Below the pieces are notes generated by a model that was given only the letters and a program-made list of their open reading frames with translations, was not told the origin of the DNA and ran no database searches. Of a stretch of 64,000 bases of DNA, positions 41,201 through 51,573 are shown in pieces. The DNA comes from Craspedostauros australis (taxonomy: Eukaryota > Bacillariophyta > Bacillariophyceae > Mastogloiales > Achnanthaceae), in the NCBI GenBank assembly GCA_026770025.1, contig JAMXDE010000010.1, positions 1,116,001 through 1,180,000 on the forward strand. The letters run 5' to 3'. Position 1 is the first letter of the stretch. Every line of letters begins with the position of its first letter. The position numbers and the translations under genes are program-made.

Positions 41201-42399
41201 GGCTGACCTCTCGAATCATTTCCAACAAGACCTCGCACTTCATGTCAGAGTGGAATCCACCACAATCAGTCCGCCACGAGCAAAGATGTGTGTGTGTGTG
41301 TGTGCAACATGTTTTTTTGCGTGTAGCTGTATTTATGTAGTTCAATTCCGCTGCGACAAAGCGAGCATGCCTGTTGCACATGCGCGCGCGGAAATGAAGG
41401 AATCAAACAACATTCAATGTCTTCCTCCATGAAGACTTTGATGTTCTGACACAGTGTTGCGGAAAACGTATGCGCACAACTGACGTCGCCGAACAATTTT
41501 GCCAAGGCGCATTGCTTTTTGTCTCTGTGGAAACTGCAATGGGCGGGCTGCGGAACAAGTGTCACGGTGCTTTCTTGCATTGCGCTGCACTGCGATTCGC
41601 AGCAAGTCAGTGACTCGCAAATTCGAGCAGTAGTGGCTGGCGCACAGAGGGTTCTGCTGTGTCTGTGCTGCTGTTTCTGAGAGCCTCATGGACAGGATCG
41701 ACTTGCAATTGCTTGCACACGGAGTGGAAACTGATCCACACACCAGACAACACCAGATGTCCGCACGATGTTCGTTGCATTTTCTGGCTTGCACTTCAAC
41801 AGCATCAAGCATCAAATCGCCAAACATCATCAGCGATCCATTTGTTGGAAGCCCCAAACATCATGCCTGTGCAAACCATGTCCATCCTGCAAGTAACATG
41901 CCAGCAAGCATCATCGAACAGTAGAGGACACAATCAGAGGCCCCACATCAGCACCAGCCCAACGCCAACTGTATGCATCACACCAACACTGTCACAAAAC
42001 AGTCTTTGGTTGCTATCAACAAGAACTCGATCACCTGCAACTCACACAAAACAGCATCAGCCAAACAATAATGCTTCATTGTCATCATTGCCACCATTGA
42101 CATCATTGCCATCATCTCTAGCATCATCGCCGTCAAGATCAACCTTCTCCAGCATGCACGCAGGGCAGGCACGGAACCAGTTCGACAATCAACTCTCTGC
42201 ATCTTCCAAGAAATTCAAAGCACAAGACAGGAAGCACAAACGAGTTGACGATTGCCAACATTGATGTCAGACTTCCTGCTATTGCTCTTTTGCTGTGCTA
42301 TTGATCATTGGTATTGTGCATTGTGTTCAAATTTACATTGCTACAAACTCACATCCATAATCAACCCTCTTGTTTTTGTTCCTCCATTCACATTCCACG
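41201..42399. other. No gene recognised; short GT run
   Basis: It contains a GT dinucleotide run at about 41287-41304. A plus frame at 41659-42264 is rich in Ser, Thr, His and Asn with no motif; I do not call it a gene. Confidence 0.35.
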
Positions 42400-43379
42400 A
42401 TGACTGACTTTCCATGGCTTGAACAACTATTCATCACCACAGCAAGATATGTGCTTCATGATGTCTCAAATCAGGTCTCAAGAAGAGCCATCATTGAACA
42501 TTTCCGAGCACAGTTTGGTGTCTCTCCCAAAGTGTGCAGCTTAGTCTGGAAGAAATGCAAACTTGACAAAGCAGTGAAGCCTCACCACCTTCTGTGGACC
42601 CTTCACTTTTTGAAGGATTACTCTACTCAGAGAACAATGGCGACCAATCTTGGAATTGACCATTCCACCCTGTCTACTTGGGTATGGAAAAAAATTGGCC
42701 TGATCGCAGAATGCAAAGGAAGATGGGTAAGTTCAATTTGCTCTACACTTGTTCTGAATATCAAAGCATGCATTCACTCAAGCTCATCAATTTGCTCACA
42801 CCCCAATCCCAACTTCCCCTTCAATTCTCCTCTCTGCTGCAATCTCAGATTAAATGGGAGAATCGCATGATTGGTGATCGAAATCGCACATGCAGAGTGA
42901 GCGTGGACGGCACTGACTTTCGCATCGAAGAGCCAACTGTCTTCTGGTCGGGATGGTTTTCGCATTAGTTTAAAGGGCCTGGTTTGCGATATGAAGCTGC
43001 CCTTTCTATTCAACGTGGGGATATCGTGTGGATTAACGGCCCATTTCCGTGTGGGAAGTTCCCTGATATGACGATCTTTCGGAGAAACCTCATCCACATG
43101 CTTGATGAAGATGAGATGGTCGAAGCTGATGGTGGCTACAAAGGCGAACCATTCAAAGTGCATACGCCAGACAACTACCGATCAACTGCAGAGAAGAAGG
43201 CAAAAGAGCATGTGCGTGCAAGGCATGAGACGGTGAATCGACGATTCAAGCAATTTGGATGCTTGGCTCAACGCTATCGCCATCCATTGAAGAAGCATCA
43301 TGCGATGTTCACATCAGTGGCTGTCATAACACAAATCTCGATGAAGTACAAATCACCTCTCTTTTCAGTGAAGTATTAA
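42400..43379 (+). pseudogene. IS5/Harbinger-like DDE transposase, one intron, one stop
   Basis: Exon 1 is 42400-42726 (109 codons) and exon 2 is 42849-43379. The 122-bp intron has GTAAGT donor and TCTCAG acceptor, phase 0. The join reads CKGRWIKWENRMIGD. Exon 1 has a helix-turn-helix-like region (RTMATNLGIDHSTLSTWVWK). Exon 2 holds the catalytic core: SVDGTDFRI (D129), EADGGYKG (D203), and RHETVNRRFKQFG (E236), giving DD32E spacing. A TAG at 42966-42968 falls at codon 149, between SH and FKGPGLRYE, where Lys would be expected. Everything else is open, so only one base change separates this copy from a full frame of about 285 codons. Flanking inverted repeats were not found by eye. Confidence 0.7.
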
Positions 43380-45077
43380 TGCAGTCAACCAGCCTCTAAG
43401 ACCAATCGACGTCAATCATTAGAACCAGACTTACAGATGAGTCAACAATATTTTCCAGATCAAGCTCAACATACATGGCACAATCATGTGGTATGACGCC
43501 TTGCAGGTTTCAGACAATGTCAGTAACTGACTCGTATTTTGTTGGCAGAATCATTCGCACTGGGGATCAACACGGACCTGGTTGTGTGGCATTGTTGTGA
43601 AATGCGTTTCAGTCCTGGTTCGATTCCAAGTCACGAAATGAAATTTTGTCTGTTTCCACCAACCCCCAGCAAATGACAAGTCACTGAGAACGCAGATGCA
43701 AAAGCAGCGAAGCATGGAATTCAACAAAAGAGAGTGTTGTTCACATATATGAAACACAAAATTCATTGAAAATTGGTCAACAGTGGCAAATGCAATGGAG
43801 GGTAGTAGACTCAACATGATGGAGAGATAGACTTTTGAGAACTGATGGAGTGTCACAGCAGAACTGTCCAAGTAATTTTTGGTCACGAAACACTCAGAAA
43901 TTGATTCCTTCGAACAACTTCTTCCTGGCAAATCCATAGACACATAGATTTTCTGTGTTGGGTGGTAGGGTTGCGAACACCTTCAAGCTTGCCTTGAATC
44001 ATCCATCTCATTCCCTCCTGGCCAAGTTTGCAGCTTGTCGCTGCCTCAGCTGTTTGTGTTGGTGTTGACTGCATTGATCTTGGTTGGAGGGAGAGCACTG
44101 GAATCTCCAAAGGGCCTATAAAATTTGAAGCGTTGCAGGAAGCATTATTTGAAGCAAGGAGTGTGACAATTCTTTTGTCTTTTCCAAATTGTGTGTGCTT
44201 CGATTGCTGCTTGTTCCATCACTTCTCTGCTTGTTGTTTCTATCCTCTCTTTCTCCTTTCTCTTGCAGGCTCCTTGATCTCTTTGTGTTTGACCTCCTTT
44301 GTTTCTCATTTGTTCAAAATGGGTCTTGGTCAAGCTTTACTATCCGATTGTGTCTCCTCTGATGGGTTTGCAATGTTGTCATTGATAGCGCATTCTGTGT
44401 TTTTTGAGTTTTTGCTTGTGTTTCGATTTTGTTGCCATGGGCAATCATTTTGTGAGCTCCACATTGCCATCAAATGGCCATTGTTGCACATGGTTTGAAT
44501 TGTCCTTACTTAGGAATCTGGCCCATGTGTGGCCATTGTAACCGTTAAGTTGGGTCTCCATTGCAGAGTCATGCACATGACTTGCACTCCCACTGTGTGT
44601 CCTGGCTTCTTCCTGTGGATGATGCCCTGGAGTCATATGGGTTGGCTGTATCAACTAGTCAATTATGTCTAGAAGTGACCCAATTTTGAAGCAAACCAAA
44701 CCTGTGTCACATCTCTGTCTTCGTGGGTGGTTGAAATCAGGAAGCAAGCATTCTCTAGAGTATTATCCAGGGTGCTCTATTCTGCTCTGCCATGACTCCA
44801 GGCACATAAATTGTTATATTCTGTTATAATATGTACATATGCATCACCCAGAGCATTCATCGAAGCCCCTTGGGATGTGGTTGGCTGTGGTTTGGCGAAG
44901 TTAGTGGAAGAAGAGTGTCCCTTTATGACACACAACCAATGTCTCTGCAGGACAGCTTGCTCGGATCGAACACTTGCGCACTCATTTCTTTGTTGAAGGG
45001 ACCGTTACCAATCACTTCAAGGCCGTTGAGAGGCTCTTCTTCGTCGATGCGATTGTGAGAACAACACTGTCAACACC
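43380..45077. other. 1.7-kb stretch without recognised gene
   Basis: Open frames up to 156 codons show Cys/Phe/Leu-rich composition without motifs. It separates the mobile block from the right-hand host genes. Confidence 0.4.
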
Positions 45078-45597
45078 ATGAACACTGCAAGCAATGAGAA
45101 TAGCCCAGACCATGCAGCACCAACAGTGGCAACAGCAACAACAACAACAACAGATGTCGACGCCAGTCTCGAACCCTTCATGGCCAAGGTTCAACAAATG
45201 ACACATAAGAAATCAGCCGAGGATCAAGACGAAATGAATATGGGTACGTCCATGTCAAACAAGTTGGATCGTGCACTCCCGTCGTTCCGGGCGAGCTTCT
45301 GGAGGGCAAGATAGGGACATGGAGTGCTTCTGAGAAGTGTGGGTTGGCTCTGCGGCTTCGTTGCGCTGATTGTGGGGCAAATGAGAAATCAGAAGCGCGG
45401 GATGGTCGACCTGATGGAAGCACAAACGTATCCAAACCACCCACCAACCAATCAGCAACCAACCAACTCACAAGACAACAACCCGAACTCCGAGACAACC
45501 AACGACAACCAGTGGCCAACTGCGTCCACAAATCCAATCACCCCACTGACCGCGGCGCCAAGTGCCAATCATCCACAACGTTGATGTCATCAACGCA
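45078..45597 (+). other. Probable 5' exon region of the SET/TPR/oxygenase gene
   Basis: An ATG at 45078 opens a 78-codon Thr/Ala-rich frame. A second frame from 45209 reads VGSCTPVVPGELLEGKIG then CGLALRLRCADCGANEKSE before turning low-complexity. The good coding look of the second frame and its position suggest N-terminal exons of the downstream gene. I could not settle the junctions. Confidence 0.4.
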
Positions 45598-47916
45598 ATG
45601 ACTATCAGGCACCGCAAAGGCAGCACGATACGATGCTGGGCACCAGTCCTCGCGACTCCAATTCCAGCGATGGGCGGCACGTACTACGAAGACATGGTGC
45701 GGATTGAGTCAGTGTCGCCGACGACGATGGGAAAACGCTCGCGATCCATCGCCTCAGTGTTCTGCAAGACCTCACAGCTTTTGCAAGCACAATCCGATGA
45801 AGCAGAATGGAAGAGATTCTTGAGACGGTTGCAAAATGAAGTTGCTGACAATGATGTGCAGGCGCAGTACACGCTTGCCACCTTCTGTGCGATTCTGCAC
45901 TACAAGGACTGCATCCCTGCCTTGTTCGAGGATGACGGCAATTGCGACAATGCTGCGAATCAACCATCAGCAACCGTACGAGACGACAATCAGTTGCTCC
46001 AAGAAGGATGGACGTATCTGCAAGACATCATCACGTGGAAGCAATGCTTGCAACTTTTTGATCTGCTGCTGCGGAGACTCGACATCATCGCCATCACGAA
46101 TCCGTTGGAACACTTTGCAAAAGTCGATATGTTTGCACAGGATGATGATGCAGCGCTCGAGGACAAGCTTGGCTTGTGTTTCAAACGCAAGTGGATCGAG
46201 GATGCCCGTGAAGCAGGTGTGGCCTCGATCCACCATCACGGTGACAATCTCAGCAGCAGAGGTGATTGCAGCAAGGAGAAAGACAGGAAAGGGCATGGAG
46301 ATGAGACGAGCATGAACATGAACATGAACATGCTGCGTACTTCTCAGCACTTGTTGGACAGCGCCGGTCGGCAACCGCAATGGATCGTAGGCGTGATAGT
46401 CGACGGGACCATTGGTACGAGTGCAAGTCAGCAAGAAGCGCAAACTGGATCACCAACCAAATCCGCAGGTGAGAGAACAGCGGCGGGACAGGACGAAAGC
46501 CTGGACCGATCGTGCTTCCCATCCTGCGTCGTTGACATTCGAGCAAGCGCAGATGGCGACGGTGCCTTCGAATGTGCACTCACAGCAAATTTCGATCTGA
46601 TGGACAATGATCCCATCGACATCGAGAGAAGAGCATCGGATTCCATCTTGGTCAAGAGCCAGTGCGATTGTATTAGATGCCGGTTCGCGCAACATGATCA
46701 ATTGACTGAGGCGTTGTGCGCTGAGAAGGACAGTGAACACGGCGATGGCAGAAATGGCAAGAATCTGCGAACGCTCCAACGTGTGGCCAATCAGTTCTTC
46801 GTTAATGGTGACTTCAAGAGAGCGGCGTCACTGTACAGGCATGTTCACGATACCTATCAGTCGTTGGTGGACGAGGGTGACGAAAATACAACCCACACGA
46901 CGCAGCAAAATACCTTCTACATGCACCAGATGGCGGATGCGTGGCATGCAATCGGGGCGCTGAAGCTCGCGCAGTTGAAGTTCGTGTCTGCTCAGAAGCA
47001 TTGGAGAGATGGCGCAAAGTATGCACCGTATTGCGACGGTCTTGCGACGCAGATCGTCAAACTCAAGGCATATCAGTATCTGGCGTCCACGTCGCGAACA
47101 ATCAAGGCGGCGGCGAGTACTTCACCCAGCGACACGGAGGCTAACCACGAGATTGGTGCTGAACAGCAAAACGGCTTCACACATCAAGAGAACAGCTCCG
47201 CACCACGCCCTCAACAGCAGCAAACGCTTCTACCATTCGAATCTTTCGGACTCCTCCACGTCACCCACAATGTTGTTGACCCAACCACGTGCAAGCAGCT
47301 GATCCAACATGCCGTCGACCACGCCGCATCCCAAGCGACGGGCTGGACGACGAGCCGGCACTATGCCGTACCAACCATCGATGTCCCGGTCCACGAAGTA
47401 CCACGGCTAGCGGCGTGGTTCCAAACCTGGATGAGAACAACGATGGAACCCTTGCTGCATCGCCAATTCGGGACGCACGGCGATGATCAGCGATACTACG
47501 TGCACGATGCCTTCCTCGCCAAGTACGAACGCACGGCCACGAGCGCCAAGTCGACCTTCCTGCCGTTGCATTTCGATGAATCGACGCACAGCTTCGTGCT
47601 GGCATTGAACGATGAATACGAATGTGGCGGCACGTACGTGCACGACTACAATCGCGTCGTGCGACCGCAGACCGGCGGGGTCGTCTCATTTCGTGGCAAC
47701 AAGCTGCTGCATGGTGGATGTCCCGTGACGCGGGGCACGCGGTACATTCTGGCCGTGTTTCTGTACTTGGACGAGCGATATTGTGATGAAGATGATGCCG
47801 TTGATGGCGGCTACAGTGAGAAGCACGCGGAACGCAAGCGCAGCGTGACCGAGATGCTGCAGTCCTCTCGTGATCAGCAACAGGAATCTGGTGGGTTTTC
47901 ATTTGGATTCTTTTGA
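45598..47916 (+). CDS. SET-like / TPR / 2OG-Fe(II) oxygenase fusion protein
   Basis: About 770 residues from ATG 45598 (the frame is open from 45550). Three parts are visible. First, a SMYD-type SET remainder near residues 305-375: SCFPSCVVDI (the NHSCxPN position), ANFDLMDNDPIDI, then the post-SET cysteines CDCIRC. Second, TPR-like helices near 395-480 (ANQFFVNGDFKRAASLYRHV, ADAWHAIGALKLAQLKFVSA). Third, a C-terminal prolyl-4-hydroxylase-type 2OG oxygenase domain, about 545-745, with iron ligands in PLHFDES (HxD), LLHGGCP (second His) and TRGTRYILAVF (2-oxoglutarate-binding Arg). The upstream open frame 45242-45400 (GYVHVKQVGSC, KCGLALRLRCADCG) lies in another frame and looks coding, so the true gene probably starts earlier with an unplaced intron or frame change. 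Substrate is unknown. Confidence 0.7.
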   Translation: MTIRHRKGSTIRCWAPVLATPIPAMGGTYYEDMVRIESVSPTTMGKRSRSIASVFCKTSQLLQAQSDEAEWKRFLRRLQNEVADNDVQAQYTLATFCAILHYKDCIPALFEDDGNCDNAANQPSATVRDDNQLLQEGWTYLQDIITWKQCLQLFDLLLRRLDIIAITNPLEHFAKVDMFAQDDDAALEDKLGLCFKRKWIEDAREAGVASIHHHGDNLSSRGDCSKEKDRKGHGDETSMNMNMNMLRTSQHLLDSAGRQPQWIVGVIVDGTIGTSASQQEAQTGSPTKSAGERTAAGQDESLDRSCFPSCVVDIRASADGDGAFECALTANFDLMDNDPIDIERRASDSILVKSQCDCIRCRFAQHDQLTEALCAEKDSEHGDGRNGKNLRTLQRVANQFFVNGDFKRAASLYRHVHDTYQSLVDEGDENTTHTTQQNTFYMHQMADAWHAIGALKLAQLKFVSAQKHWRDGAKYAPYCDGLATQIVKLKAYQYLASTSRTIKAAASTSPSDTEANHEIGAEQQNGFTHQENSSAPRPQQQQTLLPFESFGLLHVTHNVVDPTTCKQLIQHAVDHAASQATGWTTSRHYAVPTIDVPVHEVPRLAAWFQTWMRTTMEPLLHRQFGTHGDDQRYYVHDAFLAKYERTATSAKSTFLPLHFDESTHSFVLALNDEYECGGTYVHDYNRVVRPQTGGVVSFRGNKLLHGGCPVTRGTRYILAVFLYLDERYCDEDDAVDGGYSEKHAERKRSVTEMLQSSRDQQQESGGFSFGFF

Positions 47917-48416
47917 ACAAGGAGCATGACGAAGGGATGGAAGTGTGCCAAAAGACAAGGAACATGGTTCGTTTGGATCTGAAACTAATAATAGGCTATT
48001 CGATTCTACTTGTATTCCACAGCTACAAGCAGAGGGTGTTCGTTCTGTGCTGCGATAATTGGTGGCGACACAAGCATCTGGCTCCTTTCACAAAGCAAGT
48101 CGGAGGCACGGGCGCGATCGATTCTGCGCTGTGCTGTGTTCTGACGCATCAGCAGTATGCTGTCGTTGGCGAAGCCATCGCGACGAGTCGTCTCTCGTTC
48201 GTTCGTTCGTTCGAGAGACGAATAGGCATCGTCATTTTTGTCGGCTACTTGATTGACTTTCTCCGAATCGCTTGCGCCATCCACGGGACGAAAACTGGAC
48301 GATCGAATTCTCCGCTACATGGTAGTTGTACTTGTCATGGTGCTATGTTCTGTTGTGTTGCGTTGATTTTGATGCAGTGGTTGGGGCTTTTGTTTGGCTG
48401 GCCGACATTTGGAATT
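47917..48416. other. Convergent 3' flanks
   Basis: This lies between the oxygenase-fusion gene and the minus-strand DnaJ gene and should hold their 3' UTRs. It contains a short GTTC tandem run near 48195-48213. No gene is seen. Confidence 0.45.
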
Positions 48417-50354
48417 CTACGACTGCTGGCACTGCACTCCCTGTGGTCCGCCCTCGTCGTCGCTGTCGTACTCCGCGGTCGTCTGGCTGGCCCCTCCCTT
48501 TCCGAAATGTCTCAAATCGGCAGGCTCCATGAAGAATTCTTCGACCTCTTCGGGATTGTAATCCTCCTCGATGTCGGCATCTGGGAGAAGGTCGCGGAGC
48601 TTCTTCGCGATCTCCGGGTCGAGGGACTTTGGAAATTTGACGTGGAAGGCGATGTAGAGGTTTCCTCGGATGAAGGGGTTGCCTCTGCTTGGCATACCCT
48701 CGTTGGGGATCATCATCATGTACGGCATGGTGCGACCGGTGTCCTCGTCCTGGGTCTCGGCCTCGATGACCTGTCCAGGGCGTGTTTTGATGACGACGTC
48801 GCGGTCGTCCAGATGCTTGATCTTCCACGTGAATCCGGTGAGTGCCTGGTTGACGCTGATTTCCTTGACGACGAGCAAGTCGGCTCCCTTGCGCTTGAAG
48901 AGGGGGTGGTCCTTCTCCTGCACGATGAAGTGCACGTCTCCGGTTTCTCTGTTTGGTGTTTCGTCTGCCATGCCACGGAAGGTGACCTTCTCGTTGTGCT
49001 TCATTCCCTTCTCGATGTGGACTTCGATGACCTTGCGCTCGTTCTTGGTGCTGGCGCTGGTTCCCTGACCGCCGCACTTGCTGCATGCTCGCTGGACCTG
49101 CGTGATCATGCCCGGTCCCAGCTGTCGGACCTCGAGCACGACACCCTGTCCGCGGCAGGTTTCGCATGTCTTGACTTCGCCGACGATGACCTTGCGGTTG
49201 ATGGCGAGCTTGACGGTCTTGCCCTTGTAAAGATCCTCGAGCGAGACCTTGATGGGGTGCTGGATGCTGGGTCCCTTGCGCGGTCCCGCCGAACGACGAC
49301 CTCCGCCGCCTCCGAAGAACATGGAGAAAAGATCCTCGCCGCCAGCCGCAGATGGACCATCCTCGCTGACGCCCTCCAAACCGTACTTGTCGTATGCTTT
49401 TCGCTTATCAGGGTCGCTTAGAATTTCGTACGCCGCACTGATCTCCTTGAATTTGTGCTCGTCTCCTCCCTTATCGGGGTGGTGCGTCTGCATTAGCAAG
49501 TTGCGAGTTGCATTTGTGTTTGCGTGTGTTGCGCATCATTCGGCAGGAGTTTGATCGCATGTTGGAATTGCAATTCGAGTAGAGTAGAATCGTCGGTACG
49601 GATCCATCCATCGATCATTGCGTGCGATCATTGCGTGCGATCATCCCGTGCGATGATTCGATCGAGAAAGCGATGAAACGATTGCAATGGCAACGCATTG
49701 GATTGGATTTAATTCAATAGAAAGTGGATTTGATTGTGTGAGTGAGTGGAAATGCGTGCGTACATGTATGCGCTTCGGCAAGCAAGTCGGAAAATGGAGA
49801 AGGATCTGGACATCTTGCCCAAACTGAAGCAAGTCAGTCGCAAACACGCAAGAAAGAGGCAGACACGCCATCTTGGACGCAGACCATCCGCGCACTCCAG
49901 TCCGCTTTCATCTCCCCAGTGCTGCTGTGCATCATGGTCGCAAGACCAAAGACGGCGGCATCGACAGCGCAGCCGGAATACTCGCATGCCGCCAGCCGTG
50001 CTTCGCCATTGGCACATGGACGACCGGAATTGCTGGAGACATTGTGGTCCGAACCGGTTTGGTGATTGCTTCTGTGATCCTGTGATGGATAGCAGCAGCA
50101 CACGGCAGAGCATGGAAAGGCGCGAAAGGGCAGATGCAACGACGCAGGGCATGGCACTCCTGCGTTGGCAAAGTGAAACCTACCCTGGAGAGCTTGAAGT
50201 AAGCCTTCTTGATTTCCTTCTGGGTGGCCTCCTTGCTGATCTCGAGCGTATCGTAGAGCTTCTCCGTATCCACTGGAGCGCCGCCTCTTCTTCCGCCTCC
50301 GGGCATGCCTCCTGGCATGCCTCCCATGTGCTCAAATGGTATTCCGCCGAACAT
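48417..50354 (-). CDS. Class A DnaJ co-chaperone with half zinc finger and CaaX end
   Basis: Exons 50354-50184 and 49487-48417, with a 696-bp intron (GTAGGT donor, ATGCAG acceptor), giving 413 residues. The join completes the J domain as [17 protein letters not shown], placing HPD at 60-62. The N-terminus before the J domain is Met/Gly/Pro-rich. A short Gly/Phe segment ([11 protein letters not shown]) follows. The Cys-rich region holds only two CxxCxGxG repeats, CETCRGQG (C165, C168) and CSKCGGQG (C192, C195), where class A proteins have four. By order and context ([11 protein letters not shown] between them) these are repeats 2 and 3. The C-terminal substrate-binding domains are complete ([28 protein letters not shown]). 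It ends CQQS, a farnesylation motif as in Ydj1/DNAJA. It should assist cytosolic Hsp70. Confidence 0.92.
49605..49665. repeat. Short tandem repeat in DnaJ intron
   Basis: About three units of GATCATTGCGTGC, with the last degenerate, lie within the intron of the DnaJ gene. Confidence 0.6.
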
Positions 50355-51573
50355 CTTGTGAATTCAATTTGTGGGTGTGTGTGGGTGTGGGTGTAATTAA
50401 GGGTATGTTGTCGAGGCCGCTTTCGCTGTTGCTTCGCTTGTTGCAAGAAGATGGGAATGGCAATGCCAGATGAACTTTGCTCTGAATGACTTTCGCCGAT
50501 TCGATGCTTCTGTTGTTGTTGTAGTTGATGATGGTAGTGGGGGTGGGGGTGGTGATAGAGTTGGCCAAACCTTGTGTAGCAGTTGTGACAGTTGTGACAG
50601 TTGTGAGAGTTGCTTCCAACTGAGGATTGTGGTCTTGGTTTTTGCCGGAACAGTCCACGCTGGGAATGCTTGTGGTTGTTGGTCCTCTGTGTTTTTGTCG
50701 GCAGCAGGTCACTGAGACTCTGGACGATGGGCTCACAAAGACTGCGTGTATCCCACGTCAATCCCGGTACTCCATCCTCGTCAATTGCCACCACGTCGTC
50801 GAAACACAAATGAGACCACACACGGTTGGCTCTGCGTGGTGGGCGTGGAGAACGACGACCACCAGCGAAGACCGAAGCGGTCGATTTGCTTCCATCATTT
50901 TCGTCTTGTGTCTTTGCGTGTTTCGGGAAGAGGAAAAACTTCGTCGAAGGACGGATGGATGGACAGACGCGCAGTCGCTGCCACGACCACGATTCGCGGA
51001 CGTAGTAACAACACCGAACCCAACTTCTTTCGTTTGTTTTCGACGGTGTTCGGCGAACTCTTCAGATCCAAGAGCTCTGCATTGCGCCTATTTCTGTACA
51101 ACAATGAACAGAATGACCCGTTCGATCCGAGAGCCTTCCGCCTCGAATTTTCTGTCTTCAGCCATGAAGATCGCCACAATGTTGAAAGAATTCAAATTTG
51201 AACGCCTGGTGAGTTTTCAAAATAACACGAGTCAACCAGCCAACAAAACAACCAACCAACCAACAATCCATTCTCGCGAAACATCAAGGACAGAACAGGA
51301 GGAGGAGTAGAGGGAGCATCAAGAAAGGGAGGGAGGCGACGACGACGACGACAACGCCAACATGGATGGATGGAGAAAGGTGGAAAGGAAATAATGGCAA
51401 AGAATGTGAGTTGACTGGGGGCGTAGAACAATGAGCGTAGAACAAGGAGCGTAGAACAAGGAGCTGATGGATCATCAAAGGAGGCGCAGCATTTCACAGC
51501 ATTGACGGCATCCCACAGCACGATATTCTTGTGCACTCATTCTATCATAGGTTGAGAAGAAGCCCACATCAAG
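50355..51573. promoter_or_regulatory. Divergent promoter region of DnaJ and Gln-rich gene
   Basis: About 1.2 kb between divergent starts. It contains GTGACAGTT tandem text near 50585-50612 and an ACCAACCAACC run near 51230-51270. Open frames here look random. Confidence 0.4.

Noticed and set aside
43600..43650. tRNA-like B box (GGTTCGATTCC)
   Set aside because: The T stem has a mismatch, no A box lies at the right distance, and no acceptor stem forms, so I do not call a tRNA or SINE here.
44028..44498. 156-codon hydrophobic frame
   Set aside because: Its Cys/Phe/Leu-rich composition comes from T-rich DNA. It shows no ordered membrane pattern or family motif, and ends without coding context.
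47913..49421. 502-codon plus-strand open frame
   Set aside because: It is antisense to the DnaJ gene, whose own frame is full of family motifs. The frame has no motif and arises from codon bias of the opposite strand.
49600..49670. Possible CRISPR-like repeat array
   Set aside because: These are contiguous tandem units without spacers in an intron of a eukaryotic gene. No CRISPR arrays or cas genes are present in the window.
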